A stretch of DNA of 64,000 nt from NCBI GenBank assembly GCA_964479275.1, contig CAYZLR010000006.1:1-64000 (forward strand), in the 5' to 3' direction. The position numbers were made by a program, and so were the translations under genes. Under the pieces are notes generated by a model. It saw only the letters and a list, made by a program, of their open reading frames with translations, was not told the origin of the DNA and searched no databases. Of this stretch, positions 17,845-26,448 are shown piece after piece; within the stretch, counting starts at the first letter, position 1, and every line of letters starts with the position of its first letter. The DNA comes from CALLPQ01 sp964479275 (GTDB lineage: Bacteria > Pseudomonadota > Alphaproteobacteria > Caulobacterales > Parvularculaceae).

Positions 17845-18813
17845 TTATAGATTTGTCGAAACCAGTTTTAAAATGATTTCGATTGTGGGGCTTAATAGCA
17901 GAAAAAATCCTACATTTCTGTTGGCTTTGAACAACTTCAAGCATTTGTGACCATCATTGATGTCCAATGTGTGGATTTGATAAGCAAAATGCAACGCGGC
18001 CGGAATTAAGAAAAAATAGGATAAAAGGGAAAATTCAGCGTTCCAAAACGCGATCATGAACAAAATTATAACCAACCCATAAAACAAGGATAACCAAAGT
18101 TTTGTTGTTTCGCCAAATCTTAGCGCGGTCGATTTGACCCCAATTAAGGCGTCATCTTCTTTATCCTGATGAGCGTATATCGTGTCATAACCAAGAGTCC
18201 AGAAAATGCATCCGATATATATTAAGATAGCGGAAAAGGTGAGGGTTGAGGTAATCGCACTATATCCTACCAGTGCGCCCCAATTAAAAGTCAAGCCTAG
18301 CCATAATTGTGGCCAATAGGTGATGCGTTTCATGAAAGGATAAGCCGCCACTAGGGCAAGTGAGCTGATACCAAGAAGAATTGTATTGATATTAAACTGG
18401 AGAAGAACCCCCAATCCGATCAAGCATAAACAGATCAGAAAAATCCATGCCCCTTTCACACTCACTTGACCCGAAGGTATCGGGCGTAGCGCGGTGCGAG
18501 CCACTTGTGCATCAAAATCACGATCTGCGATGTCGTTATAAACGCAACCCGCTCCCCTCATAACAAAAGCCCCGATTGCAAAAATGATGACCATAAACAA
18601 ACTTTGTATCGTAAAGCCTTGCTCAGGATGATTGGTGAGCGCAAACGACATGCCGAAATAGCAAGGTAATAATAAAAGCCAGGTCCCGATCGGGCGATCT
18701 GCGCGCATCAGGCGCAACCAGGCAATTGTCACTTTAGGTGCGAGGCGATCCACCCAATTGTCTTTGGGCGCGTCTGCAGGGGCTTGCTGAGTGTGATGAG
18801 AAGCGGATTTCAT
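17845..18813 (-). CDS. ubiA: 4-hydroxybenzoate polyprenyltransferase
   Basis: A 322-residue inner-membrane prenyltransferase attaching the isoprenoid tail to 4-hydroxybenzoate in ubiquinone synthesis. Both Asp-rich motifs are visible: NDIADRDFDAQVARTALRP near residue 92 and DTIYAHQDKEDD near 215. Eight to nine hydrophobic segments span the rest. It is divergent from rsmE. Confidence 0.93.
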   Translation of the reverse strand: MKSASHHTQQAPADAPKDNWVDRLAPKVTIAWLRLMRADRPIGTWLLLLPCYFGMSFALTNHPEQGFTIQSLFMVIIFAIGAFVMRGAGCVYNDIADRDFDAQVARTALRPIPSGQVSVKGAWIFLICLCLIGLGVLLQFNINTILLGISSLALVAAYPFMKRITYWPQLWLGLTFNWGALVGYSAITSTLTFSAILIYIGCIFWTLGYDTIYAHQDKEDDALIGVKSTALRFGETTKLWLSLFYGLVIILFMIAFWNAEFSLLSYFFLIPAALHFAYQIHTLDINDGHKCLKLFKANRNVGFFLLLSPTIEIILKLVSTNL

Positions 18814-18946
18814 AAAACCCCATTAGCATAGCTGAAAACATATGATAACTCTTGTCGAACGGGATATGTTGCTTTGGGTGCACATTGCACAATTACATGC
18901 TCATATTTTTAAAAAACTGTTTTAGATGAAAAGGGACTGCAAACGA

Positions 18947-19705
18947 ATGGCAAAATTAATCCGGCTCTATGCTGAGGCGCCACTCGAGGCTGATCGCTTG
19001 ATCCCTTTGCAGCCAGCGCAGGCGCATTATTTACATTCAGTTATGCGGCGAGCCATCGGAGAGCATATTGAAGTTTTTAATGGTCGAGATGGTGCATTTT
19101 TGGGGACAATTCAAAGCTTGAGTCGTAAGGGAGCGCATATTCAGCTCATCGAGTTTTTATCCCCTCCCGATCGCGGACGCGCGGTAACTTTGTGTTTTGC
19201 ACCGGTTAAGCGCGGGCCGGCTGAACTCATCGCACAGAAAGCAACAGAACTGGGGGTTCAAACTTTGCAACCTGTTCGCACAGAGCGCACTACGGCCAAG
19301 ACTTTAAAAGAAGATCGGCTGCGCGCTATTATGATAGAGGCCTCGGAACAATGCGAACGGATAAGTGTGCCAAGTTTCGAGCCGGAAATGCCTCTTTCAA
19401 AGTTTTTAGCCCAACTAGATGAACCGTTGATATTTGCGGATGAAGAAGGGGGATGCGATCATGAGCAGGGGAACGGGGAAAATTTTATTGCCAAGCCTAT
19501 TTTACGGGCATTAAGTGATGCGGATCTAGGGCGAGAGGATAATTTAAGCATTTTAATAGGCCCCGAAGGAGGGTTTTCACCGCGGGAGCGAGAAATTCTC
19601 TATCATGAACCCCATATTTTGCCTGTAAGTTTGGGGGAGCATATTTTGCGTGCAGATACAGCAGCCATTGTTGCTCTTGCGGTGGTGCAATTATCGCAAT
19701 TTTAA
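18947..19705 (+). CDS. rsmE: 16S rRNA (uracil1498-N3)-methyltransferase
   Basis: A 252-residue SPOUT methyltransferase. The PUA-like N-terminal domain (QAHYLHSVMRRAIGEHIEVF) and the knot region (ILIGPEGGFSPRERE ... LPVSLGEHILRADTAAIVAL) are both intact. ATG at 18947 is preferred to 18926 because it matches the family start and AAAGGGA lies upstream of it. It leads a + strand run into gshA. Confidence 0.92.
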   Translation: MAKLIRLYAEAPLEADRLIPLQPAQAHYLHSVMRRAIGEHIEVFNGRDGAFLGTIQSLSRKGAHIQLIEFLSPPDRGRAVTLCFAPVKRGPAELIAQKATELGVQTLQPVRTERTTAKTLKEDRLRAIMIEASEQCERISVPSFEPEMPLSKFLAQLDEPLIFADEEGGCDHEQGNGENFIAKPILRALSDADLGREDNLSILIGPEGGFSPREREILYHEPHILPVSLGEHILRADTAAIVALAVVQLSQF

Positions 19706-19850
19706 AAACAATTTCTTTTGCTTGAAAGATTCTCCCAGCGTCCTATACCTCAGCTATAGACAAGGTGATTTTGCTCAAGAACAGCTAAGCGCCACCGCTA
19801 AATGGTTTTGTCTCTGTATTTTTAAAAACAGGATATTACGGGAGCAATTT

Positions 19851-21221
19851 GTGACAACCTCCGAACCTCAAACAGATATGCCGCCAATCGAATCAATCGA
19901 CGCGCTTAGTGATTATCTTGCCAGTGGCAGCAAACCGAAATCAGAATGGCGCATTGGGACCGAGCATGAAAAGTTTGTTTTTTGTCGTAAAAACCTGACG
20001 CCGATCCCTTATGATGGGGAGGCCGGTATTCGTGCGATTTTAGAGGCGCTCTCAAAAAAAACTGGATGGGATCTGATCATGGAGGATGATCATCCTATCG
20101 GGTTAAAAGGGGGCGGCGCGTCAGTGTCTCTGGAGCCGGGTGGGCAATTTGAACTCTCGGGCGCGCCATTAGAAAACGTCCATCAAACCTGTGACGAAGT
20201 GCATCAGCATTTGGCTGCAGTGAAGGCGGTTGCGGACCCGATGGGCGTTGCTTTTATGGGCATGGGGATGGCACCGACATGGACTCGTAAAGACATGCCG
20301 CATATGCCCAAATCACGCTATAAGATCATGCGCAATTATATGCCCAAAGTGGGCTCGCTTGGTCTTGATATGATGCACCGAACCTGCACAGTGCAGGTTA
20401 ATCTAGATTATGCGAATGAGCAGGATATGGTGGCAAAGTTTCGCACATCTCTTGCTTTGCAGCCTCTTGCGACCGCCCTTTTTGCGAATTCAGGTTTGAC
20501 TGAAAGTGAGGCCAATGGCTTTGCTTCATGGCGTGCTAACATTTGGACGGATACGGACCCAGATCGTACCGGAATGTTGGGCTTTGTTTTTGAAGACGGT
20601 TTCGGGTTTGAGCGTTATCGCGATTATATGCTCAATGTTCCTATGTATTTTGTCCGGCGTAATAATGAATTTCTAGACGCTGCTGGATTATCATTTCGTG
20701 ATTTTTTGAAAGGTGAATTGTCAATTTTACCTGGAGAATTACCGACAATTGAGGATTGGGAAGATCATCTGTCTACAGCATTTCCAGAGGTGCGATTAAA
20801 AAAATTCCTCGAAATGCGCGGTGCTGACAGCGGTCCATGGGACCGTATTTGTGCATTGCCCGCCTTTTGGGTGGGGATTTTATATGACGATGTTGCGCTG
20901 GATGCGGCTTGGCAAGTGGTGAAAGACTGGTCACCACAAGTGCGAGATCAATTGCGTAATGACGCAGCAAAATATGGGTTGCACGCAAAAGTTGATGGAC
21001 GGTCTTTGCAATCTGTTGCGCTGGAGATTTTACAAATTTCTGAAGATGGACTGCGCCGGCGCGCGGCACCTGGAAAGATAGATCAGGATGAAACTGCATT
21101 TCTGGCTCCTTTGTGGGAAATTGCAAAAAGCGGAGAAACCATTGGTGAAATGACAGTGCGCCTTTGGGAGGGGGAGCTTGGCCGGGATGCAAGCCTACTT
21201 TATGAGAAATCTGCTTACTGA
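19851..21221 (+). CDS. gshA: Glutamate-cysteine ligase, GCS2/plant type
   Basis: A 456-residue enzyme for the first step of glutathione synthesis, of the type used by alphaproteobacteria and plants. Recognisable segments: WRIGTEHEKFVF near residue 38, the ATP/Glu site GGGASVSLEPGGQFELSGAP, the MHRTCTVQVNLDY strand and the C-terminal RRAAPGKI. GTG at 19851 is chosen, with GGGAGC just upstream; the longer frame back to 19650 overlaps rsmE and lacks homology. A DNA glycosylase gene begins 2 bp after the stop. Confidence 0.92.
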   Translation: MTTSEPQTDMPPIESIDALSDYLASGSKPKSEWRIGTEHEKFVFCRKNLTPIPYDGEAGIRAILEALSKKTGWDLIMEDDHPIGLKGGGASVSLEPGGQFELSGAPLENVHQTCDEVHQHLAAVKAVADPMGVAFMGMGMAPTWTRKDMPHMPKSRYKIMRNYMPKVGSLGLDMMHRTCTVQVNLDYANEQDMVAKFRTSLALQPLATALFANSGLTESEANGFASWRANIWTDTDPDRTGMLGFVFEDGFGFERYRDYMLNVPMYFVRRNNEFLDAAGLSFRDFLKGELSILPGELPTIEDWEDHLSTAFPEVRLKKFLEMRGADSGPWDRICALPAFWVGILYDDVALDAAWQVVKDWSPQVRDQLRNDAAKYGLHAKVDGRSLQSVALEILQISEDGLRRRAAPGKIDQDETAFLAPLWEIAKSGETIGEMTVRLWEGELGRDASLLYEKSAY

Positions 21222-21223
21222 TA

Positions 21224-21901
21224 ATGCAGGCGCCTGGTTCAAAAAAATTAATTGACAAAAAAGCTGAAGACGCAATTAATGTTTTTGATGATGTGACCAG
21301 ACCTTGCCAAGCACTTGCAGATATGGATCCGGTTTTAGCGCACGCTTTACGCGCGATTGTTGCCCCGGTCATTCGCAAACGCAAAGCGGGATTTGAGGGG
21401 CTTTTTCGAATTATTGTTGCGCAACAGATCTCTGTTCTGAGTGCACAGGCTATCTGGAAGCGTTGTCGCAATGAGGTCACGCCTATAAGTGCGCGTCATG
21501 TCGCGGCCATGGAAGAAGAGCAGTTGCGCGCCCTTGGCTTAACCGGGCAAAAGGCAAAATATGTAAGTCTGATAGCCAAATCAATCAGCACACGCAATTT
21601 TTCGTTCGCGCCATTAAAAGCCATGAGTGATAAAGAAGCTTTAAATCATTTAATGACTCTAAAGGGGGTGGGACCGTGGTCCGCCGGCATTTATCTACTC
21701 TTTTGTGAGGGCCGGATAGATATTTGGCCGCCTGGGGATATTGCTCTTGAGCATAGTTATGGCCATGCGGCGGGATTAGCAAAAAAACCAAACTCTCAAA
21801 TGTTGAATGAAAAATCAGAATTGTGGAAGCCATACCGGGGTTTGGCAGCGCATATTTTGTGGACATATTACGCTCATATTCGTGGCCGCGTGCCGTTCTG
21901 A
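21224..21901 (+). CDS. DNA-3-methyladenine glycosylase II family protein (AlkA-like, HhH-GPD)
   Basis: A 225-residue base-excision repair glycosylase. The helix-hairpin-helix LKGVGPWSAGIYLLF and the catalytic Asp in IWPPGDIAL (around residues 145-175) define the HhH-GPD fold; RIIVAQQISVLSAQAIW is the matching upstream helix pair. Shorter than E. coli AlkA because it lacks that protein's N-terminal domain. It follows gshA by 2 bp, so it is co-translated or co-transcribed with it. A Tag-type glycosylase is also encoded at 37900-38502. Confidence 0.88.
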   Translation: MQAPGSKKLIDKKAEDAINVFDDVTRPCQALADMDPVLAHALRAIVAPVIRKRKAGFEGLFRIIVAQQISVLSAQAIWKRCRNEVTPISARHVAAMEEEQLRALGLTGQKAKYVSLIAKSISTRNFSFAPLKAMSDKEALNHLMTLKGVGPWSAGIYLLFCEGRIDIWPPGDIALEHSYGHAAGLAKKPNSQMLNEKSELWKPYRGLAAHILWTYYAHIRGRVPF

Positions 21902-21971
21902 GTTTTTTGCGGCTGCTTTTTTTTAAGGAATTCTGTATTGTGGATAAATTAAAGAAAGGGCCATTTTTGGG

Positions 21972-23189
21972 ATGGAGAAAAATTTTAAGCCTGAACGATC
22001 AGGACTGGAAATGGCTATCGAATTGTTGCTCGCTGGCGCGAATGAACAGCCGGATTTAACCACCCTTCCAGATTTTTTACCGGATCAAGGTGTTGACGAA
22101 GCGGCAACAATGGCGCTTCTAAAGCCATTGGTCTTGGATGGTGCGCGGGATTTTTCTGCTCCTGACGCATTTGCGCACATGGACCCGCCAACCCCATGGA
22201 TTAGTTGGGTTATGGCGATGTGGATAGCCTCAAAAAATCAAAATCTGCTCCATGCCGAAACGAGTCCTGTCGCAAGCGAAATTGAAGAATTGGTTGTGCG
22301 TTGGTTAGCGCCGTTTTTTGGTATGGATGGCGGGCATATGGTCCCTGGATCAACCTTGGCGAACCTAACGGCGCTTTGGGCGGCGAGAGAGCAACAACAA
22401 ATTACTCAAATTATTTGTAGTCGTGAAGCGCATATTAGTATTCGAAAAGCAGCCAATATTCTGGGGCTAGATTTAGTGGAACTTGGCACCAATGAAAACG
22501 GTATCATGCAATATGAATCGATAAATAACGATGTTTCAAAGTCTGCTCTGGTGCTCACGGCAGGAACAACAATGTTAGGCGCTGTTGATTGCATGCCTCC
22601 CGAAAGTTTCTCACCAGCCTGGGTTCATATGGATGCGGCATGGGCGGGGCCCTTGCGTCTCACTAAAAAATATGACCATTTACTAAGTCATTGTCAGTAT
22701 GTAGATTCGATAGCGCTCTCAGCACACAAATGGTTGTTTCAACCAAAAGAGTCTGCCTTCGTTTTCTTTAAAAACAGCCAATGCGCGCATGCGGCTATTC
22801 GTTTTGGAGCGGATTATTTGCTAAATCCTAATGTCGGCCTGTTAGGATCGCACGGAGCTGTGGCAATTCCCTTAATGGCCAGCCTTTTAACGTTGGGGCG
22901 CGCGGGGCTTGCGCGTTTGATCGAGCATTCCATGACGGTATCGCATGTCTTGGCTAAGGAAATAGAGGGGCATCGTGATCTTGTGCTCTATGCGCCGCCA
23001 CAAACAGGTGTGCTCGTATGGCGGCCAAAAAACCGATCAAAATTTGCAGAAGTAGAGTCACAGCTCCCGCTGGGCTTTGCCTCTAGCGTGACTTTGGGGG
23101 ACGAACCGTGGTTGCGCAATGTTGCTGCAAACCCGATGGTGAACAGCGATCATATCCTGAAAATTCTTCGAGACTTGAAATGCAATTGA
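21972..23189 (+). CDS. PLP-dependent group II decarboxylase family protein
   Basis: A 405-residue fold type I enzyme. MVPGSTLANLTALWAAR holds a substrate/PLP loop, VHMDAAWAGPLRL the PLP-binding Asp, and SIALSAHKWLFQPKE the Schiff-base Lys near residue 254. This is the aromatic/glutamate/diaminobutyrate decarboxylase superfamily. At about 400 residues it is shorter than typical aromatic decarboxylases (about 480). Substrate cannot be read from the sequence. The IS1595-type element inserted 18 bp after its stop codon, so its terminator region is displaced but the gene is intact. Confidence 0.82.
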   Translation: MEKNFKPERSGLEMAIELLLAGANEQPDLTTLPDFLPDQGVDEAATMALLKPLVLDGARDFSAPDAFAHMDPPTPWISWVMAMWIASKNQNLLHAETSPVASEIEELVVRWLAPFFGMDGGHMVPGSTLANLTALWAAREQQQITQIICSREAHISIRKAANILGLDLVELGTNENGIMQYESINNDVSKSALVLTAGTTMLGAVDCMPPESFSPAWVHMDAAWAGPLRLTKKYDHLLSHCQYVDSIALSAHKWLFQPKESAFVFFKNSQCAHAAIRFGADYLLNPNVGLLGSHGAVAIPLMASLLTLGRAGLARLIEHSMTVSHVLAKEIEGHRDLVLYAPPQTGVLVWRPKNRSKFAEVESQLPLGFASSVTLGDEPWLRNVAANPMVNSDHILKILRDLKCN

Positions 23190-23207
23190 AAAACAGTTGT
23201 AAATAAG

Positions 23208-23231
23208 GGGGCCTATATACATGTGTGACCC
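23208..23231 (+). repeat. Left terminal inverted repeat of the IS
   Basis: Begins GGGGCCTATATACATGTGTG and pairs with 25347-25370 with one mismatch. It is flanked outside by the TAAATAAG target duplication at 23200-23207. Confidence 0.93.
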
Positions 23232-23242
23232 AAGCAATTAAT

Positions 23243-23268
23243 AAAAAACCCACCGAAGCGGGCTTTTT
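23243..23268 (-). terminator. Rho-independent terminator of the 156-residue passenger gene
   Basis: On the minus strand, AAGCCCGC TTCG GTGGGTT closes an eight-pair stem with a TTCG tetraloop, followed by TTTTTT. It lies between the passenger stop (23283) and the IS end, so it would also shield the flanking gene. Confidence 0.85.
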
Positions 23269-23282
23269 CAATTCTCTAACCG

Positions 23283-23753
23283 TTAACCACGCGGCATTCC
23301 TTGGGATGGCACAGCGGTCGGTAATCCGTTGCGACTTTCTGTTGGCCTTGGCTCACCAATCGGCCAATAGCCCTCCCCCTCTATCTGTTCAAACGAATTT
23401 TTATGACGCCACATTATGGTGCCAACATATTTTGATTCATCAGTAGCATTCAAAATTACTCCCGCCCTCGTAAGGGCAAAAGCCAATTCACTGCGAGTTA
23501 ACGGCTTTCCTGCGTTTAAAATCAACTGCTTGGCCGCAGCTGCGATTTGAGATGGTGTAGCAGCCTGAAAGTTTTCCACAGGTTTTGCACTTAATGAGGA
23601 TATACTTCCGCTTTCAGATGGTGATTCCTTAGTATTCTCTTTGGGGAAACCTGAAAACTCTTCGTATAATGATAGGAATTTCCTAACATCTTCAAGGGCT
23701 TGAAGTAATTCACGCTCTTTCTTTTTTGCGTTCCTAACGGCTTTCGCACTCAT
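23283..23753 (-). CDS. IS passenger protein with a C-terminal winged-helix-like domain
   Basis: A 156-residue protein encoded inside the insertion sequence. GAGGAG six bases before the ATG is a strong ribosome site. Residues 1-30 form a basic coiled segment (NAKKKERELLQALEDVRKFL); a Ser-rich linker follows; residues about 68-135 (SQIAAAAKQLILNAGKPLTR, ELAFALTRAGV, then YVGTIMWRHKNSFEQIEGEG ending YWPIG) have the helix-helix-helix-wing pattern of HARE-HTH/HB1-type winged helices, which bind DNA in restriction and transcription proteins. That fold call is inference. It may regulate transposition or the target site. Its own terminator follows at 23243-23268. Confidence 0.75.
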   Translation of the reverse strand: MSAKAVRNAKKKERELLQALEDVRKFLSLYEEFSGFPKENTKESPSESGSISSLSAKPVENFQAATPSQIAAAAKQLILNAGKPLTRSELAFALTRAGVILNATDESKYVGTIMWRHKNSFEQIEGEGYWPIGEPRPTESRNGLPTAVPSQGMPRG

Positions 23754-24163
23754 TTTAGACTCCTCTGAATTACTTGAGTTAACTCAATAGCATTTTTATT
23801 ACCTAAGGGCAATTCCTGACTTGACGCCCAAGCCGGAGCCAGTCACAATTGTCTCGCTATGATACAGGTGATTCATAAGCCTCTGGTTACCGCTCCAGAT
23901 AGCAAAACGGCCCCGTGCAAGGGGCCGTAGCGGAAGGCGGCAAACCTGCCCCGCCGATGGCGGATGAGCATGCGAATACCCTCGAGTACTGCCTCAGATT
24001 CGCATGTTCTCCGATCATTTACAAGGCTAAATGAGACCAATGGAGATGCAAATGATGTATCTGCAGAGGGTTCAAGTCTGCGCTTATCGCCGGATTCGTT
24101 ATGGACGTGTAGAATTTGTACGCGCTCACACACGAAGTTGGCCGGGACAGCTTGAATTCAACT
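23754..24163 (-). other. Structured non-coding stretch inside the IS
   Basis: A 410-bp gap between the two passenger genes. It holds a strong GC hairpin (23907-23928), a CCGCC/GGCGG hairpin (23951-23963), a perfect 9-bp inverted repeat CATGCGAAT/ATTCGCATG (23969-23977 and 23998-24006) and a 5-bp-stem hairpin with loop GGGTTCAAG at about 24070. I see no supported coding frame; the frame at 23873-24133 has no family-like content. A transcript from the transposase operon would run through it and end at the first hairpin. It might be a regulatory RNA or leader of the passenger gene. Confidence 0.5.
23907..23928 (-). terminator. Terminator-like GC hairpin
   Basis: ACGGCCCC / GGGGCCGT form an eight-pair stem with a six-base loop; on the minus strand it is followed by TTTTG. 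It is placed to end transcripts from the transposase and 72-residue gene. Confidence 0.6.
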
Positions 24164-24382
24164 TTATGACTTAGATTTTTTTCTTTGTTTTACAGGGCGC
24201 TTGACTGGCGGTAGCGGTTTTGCGTCCTGACCTGCCTTCGTGTTTTTAGAGGTAGCCTTCTTTTTAGCACGTTTGATGCTTTTCACGACCTGCGTTGGAT
24301 CGGTCTGTATGAACCGGTCCAACGCTTCATCGGAATCTATATCGATGAATAAGGACGGCTCGTATTTCTTTTTATCGCTCAC
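24164..24382 (-). CDS. Small basic IS passenger protein coupled to the transposase
   Basis: A 72-residue protein starting at a GTG that overlaps the transposase stop codon (GTGA), so the two are translationally coupled. The N-terminal half is acidic (SLFIDIDSDEALDRFIQTDP), the C-terminal half very Lys-rich (KSIKRAKKKATSKNTKAG). Small proteins of this pattern accompany ISXO2-like transposases in alphaproteobacteria, from memory. Likely an accessory DNA-binding factor for transposition; function unproven. Confidence 0.7.
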   Translation of the reverse strand: MSDKKKYEPSLFIDIDSDEALDRFIQTDPTQVVKSIKRAKKKATSKNTKAGQDAKPLPPVKRPVKQRKKSKS

Positions 24383-25290
24383 GCGATTAATTCCCTGTAA
24401 GTCAATCTCTTGTAAGAAGTATCCCCCAATAGCATATTAACACGATTTCCCTCACTAGCATCACGTCGATTTTGACGGAACATCATCTCATCAAGATAGC
24501 GCTGTAAATGCTTGGAAGAGACCCAGTGGTGAATGCCGATAATTTGACGCTTTAACAATGCCCAAGCGCTCTCAATACTATTTGTGTGCACATCACCGCG
24601 AACATATTCTCCCGCAGTATGGTTGACGCTTACATGGTTATATTCGCCTGACAGGCCCTTGTAGTATTGGGCATGATCTGTGATTAGACGCGCCTTTTTA
24701 GAGACGTTGGCTCGTACAGCACCGTGAACAATCCTTTTTGTCGGGGTTGGAACGTGAATTGTGCGTAATTCGCCATCACGCTGCTTCATTCCCATAACGG
24801 CTGATTTGTTTCTGTGTTGCTTACCAGCCTTACGGTCCTTTGAGTGCATGTTTTTGGCTTTTCCGCCTGTATATGTTTCGTCAACCTCAACATCGCCATC
24901 AAGAGGAGCGTTAAAAGAAGGTGTACGGGCTGCGTGGCGCAATCTATGAAGCATGAACCATGCTGTTTTTTGAGTGACCTTGATATCCTTGGCTAATTGA
25001 GTGCTGGCAATGCCCTTTGTGTGTGAGGTGATAAGCCAAATAGCCATAAACCACTTACGAAGGCCGATTTTGGTATCACCGAAAATAGTGCCAACCTTGA
25101 TTGAGAACCGCTTTTTGCAGTCACCACATTTGTGGTTTTTCTTGTCAGAGAAGTGATAAACCTTGGTTGATCCACAATGAGGGCAATATGCGCCGTTTTT
25201 CCAGCGAATGGCGGTGAAGTGGTCAATTGCTGACTGTTCGTCTGGAATGGCGTCCATTAGGTCAATTAGGCTGTCAAAGTCTTGCAACAT
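24379..25290 (-). CDS. IS1595-family transposase (ISXO2-like)
   Basis: A 303-residue DDE-type transposase. The N-terminal zinc ribbon reads CPHCGSTKVY and KCGDCKKRFS (residues about 35-62). The ISXO2-like core follows: TIFGDTKIGLRKWFMAIWL, a helix-turn-helix with LAKDIKVTQKTAWFMLHRLR, VEVDETYTGGK (first Asp), LITDHAQYYKGL (second Asp) and HTNSIESAWALLKRQIIGIH (third acidic position). GGAG precedes the ATG. Length and motifs are complete, with no frameshift. Confidence 0.93.
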   Translation of the reverse strand: MLQDFDSLIDLMDAIPDEQSAIDHFTAIRWKNGAYCPHCGSTKVYHFSDKKNHKCGDCKKRFSIKVGTIFGDTKIGLRKWFMAIWLITSHTKGIASTQLAKDIKVTQKTAWFMLHRLRHAARTPSFNAPLDGDVEVDETYTGGKAKNMHSKDRKAGKQHRNKSAVMGMKQRDGELRTIHVPTPTKRIVHGAVRANVSKKARLITDHAQYYKGLSGEYNHVSVNHTAGEYVRGDVHTNSIESAWALLKRQIIGIHHWVSSKHLQRYLDEMMFRQNRRDASEGNRVNMLLGDTSYKRLTYRELIA

Positions 25291-25346
25291 GGTTATCGCT
25301 CCGTTCCGATAACCTTAATTTAGGTATTTATATGACCTTTGTCAAT

Positions 25347-25370
25347 GGGTCACACATGTATATAGACCCC
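25347..25370 (-). repeat. Right terminal inverted repeat of the IS
   Basis: Reads GGGTCACACATGTATATAGA followed by CCCC; it mirrors 23208-23231 with one mismatch and is followed by the second TAAATAAG copy at 25371-25378. Confidence 0.93.
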
Positions 25371-25640
25371 TAAATAAGCAACGTTTTTGCGGGCAATATC
25401 CTATAAATGAGAGAAAATGCTCATCTAACCTGTAGAAATCTACCGATGGCGTTTATCATCATCACTAAGAGGAGAATTTTGCTTTCCATAGTATTTGTTG
25501 CACCATAATCATTGATGAAGTTCGTTTTCTTATGAAAGCGCATAATGTCTTATTGACAAGGCATCCTTCAACTCTCCTTATTATTTCTGATAAAATTGAA
25601 AAAAAGATCGGCCTGACTTTGGGCGATTGGGAGTGCGCGC

Positions 25641-26267
25641 ATGAGCCTAATTGATCATTCAACTGATGGTGACGAGGCGCTTGATCTTAAGGCGCCAGCT
25701 CACGTGCCGGATCCAGCCCGCCCCGATGCTTGTCCAGCTCTTGTGTTAAATGCTGACTTTAGGCCTCTTAGTTATTTTCCGCTTTCCTTATGGTCTTGGC
25801 AGGATGCTTTAAAGGCTGTTTTTCTAGACCGGGTCGATGTGGTTGCGCACTATAAAACCCGCGTGCATAGCCCTTCATTTGAAATGCAGTTGCCTTCTGT
25901 AGTTTCGTTGAAGTCATATGTAAGCCACGCACGTACACCGGCCTTTACAAGGTTTAATGTGTTCTTGCGTGATCGATTTAGTTGCCAATATTGCGGCGAT
26001 GAGAATCGCGATCTTTTAACATTTGATCATGTCATTCCGCGATCAAAAGGGGGGCGTACCACCTGGACTAATATTGTAGCGGCTTGTAGCCCTTGCAATA
26101 TTCGCAAAGGAGGTAGAATGCCCAAAGAAGCGCGGATGTTTCCTGCTCGCACACCAGTTCTCCCCACAATGTATGAGCTGAATGATAGAGGCCGGGCATT
26201 CCCGCCACACTATCTTCATGAAAGCTGGAGAGACTATCTATACTGGGACAGCGAACTTGAGCCATAA
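25641..26267 (+). CDS. HNH endonuclease family protein
   Basis: A 208-residue protein with a treble-clef HNH nuclease domain: CQYCGDENRDLLTFDHVIPR, SKGGRTTWTNIVAACSPCN and the closing NIRKGGR (residues about 115-160), with both zinc CxxC knuckles intact. The N-terminal part (ALVLNADFRPLSYFPLSLWS) is typical of a chromosomally conserved alphaproteobacterial HNH family rather than of homing enzymes. GGGAG lies before the ATG. Physiological role unknown; presumably DNA metabolism. Confidence 0.88.
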   Translation: MSLIDHSTDGDEALDLKAPAHVPDPARPDACPALVLNADFRPLSYFPLSLWSWQDALKAVFLDRVDVVAHYKTRVHSPSFEMQLPSVVSLKSYVSHARTPAFTRFNVFLRDRFSCQYCGDENRDLLTFDHVIPRSKGGRTTWTNIVAACSPCNIRKGGRMPKEARMFPARTPVLPTMYELNDRGRAFPPHYLHESWRDYLYWDSELEP

Positions 26268-26448
26268 AGCTGCGGCGTAAGTTGATCATTCTCGGTTTTG
26301 TTGTCATATAGTTGAGCACTCTTGAAGCGATCTGAATCACACAGTTGTTGTGTGTTGTTGTTTCACATTTTTTGCAGGCCAATCAGTACCCCCTTAAAGG
26401 GGAACTGCTTTAAAAGAGATTTTTTTTCAATTATCTGTGTTCAACTCT

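Larger units (their letters stand above)
23208..25370 (-). mobile_element. Complete IS1595-family insertion sequence with passenger genes
   Basis: A 2163-bp element. The ends are 24-bp inverted repeats, 23208-23231 and 25347-25370, matching at 23 of 24 positions (GGGG[C/T]CTATATACATG...). Both sides carry the same 8 bp, TAAATAAG (23200-23207 and 25371-25378), the target duplication expected for IS1595 elements. Inside, all on the minus strand, are the transposase, a 72-residue passenger overlapping it, a structured non-coding stretch and a 156-residue passenger with its own terminator. Everything appears intact, so insertion is probably recent and the element may be active. Confidence 0.93.

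Noticed and set aside
20773..21480. Long minus-strand frame of 235 codons opposite gshA and the glycosylase gene
   Set aside because: It is the antisense shadow of two well-supported genes with complete catalytic motifs.
23873..24133. Minus-strand frame of 86 codons, and a tRNA-like GGTTCAAG loop at about 24070
   Set aside because: The frame crosses several hairpins and shows no protein-like pattern. The loop has a 5-bp stem but nine loop bases and no matching acceptor, D or anticodon arm, so it is not a tRNA.
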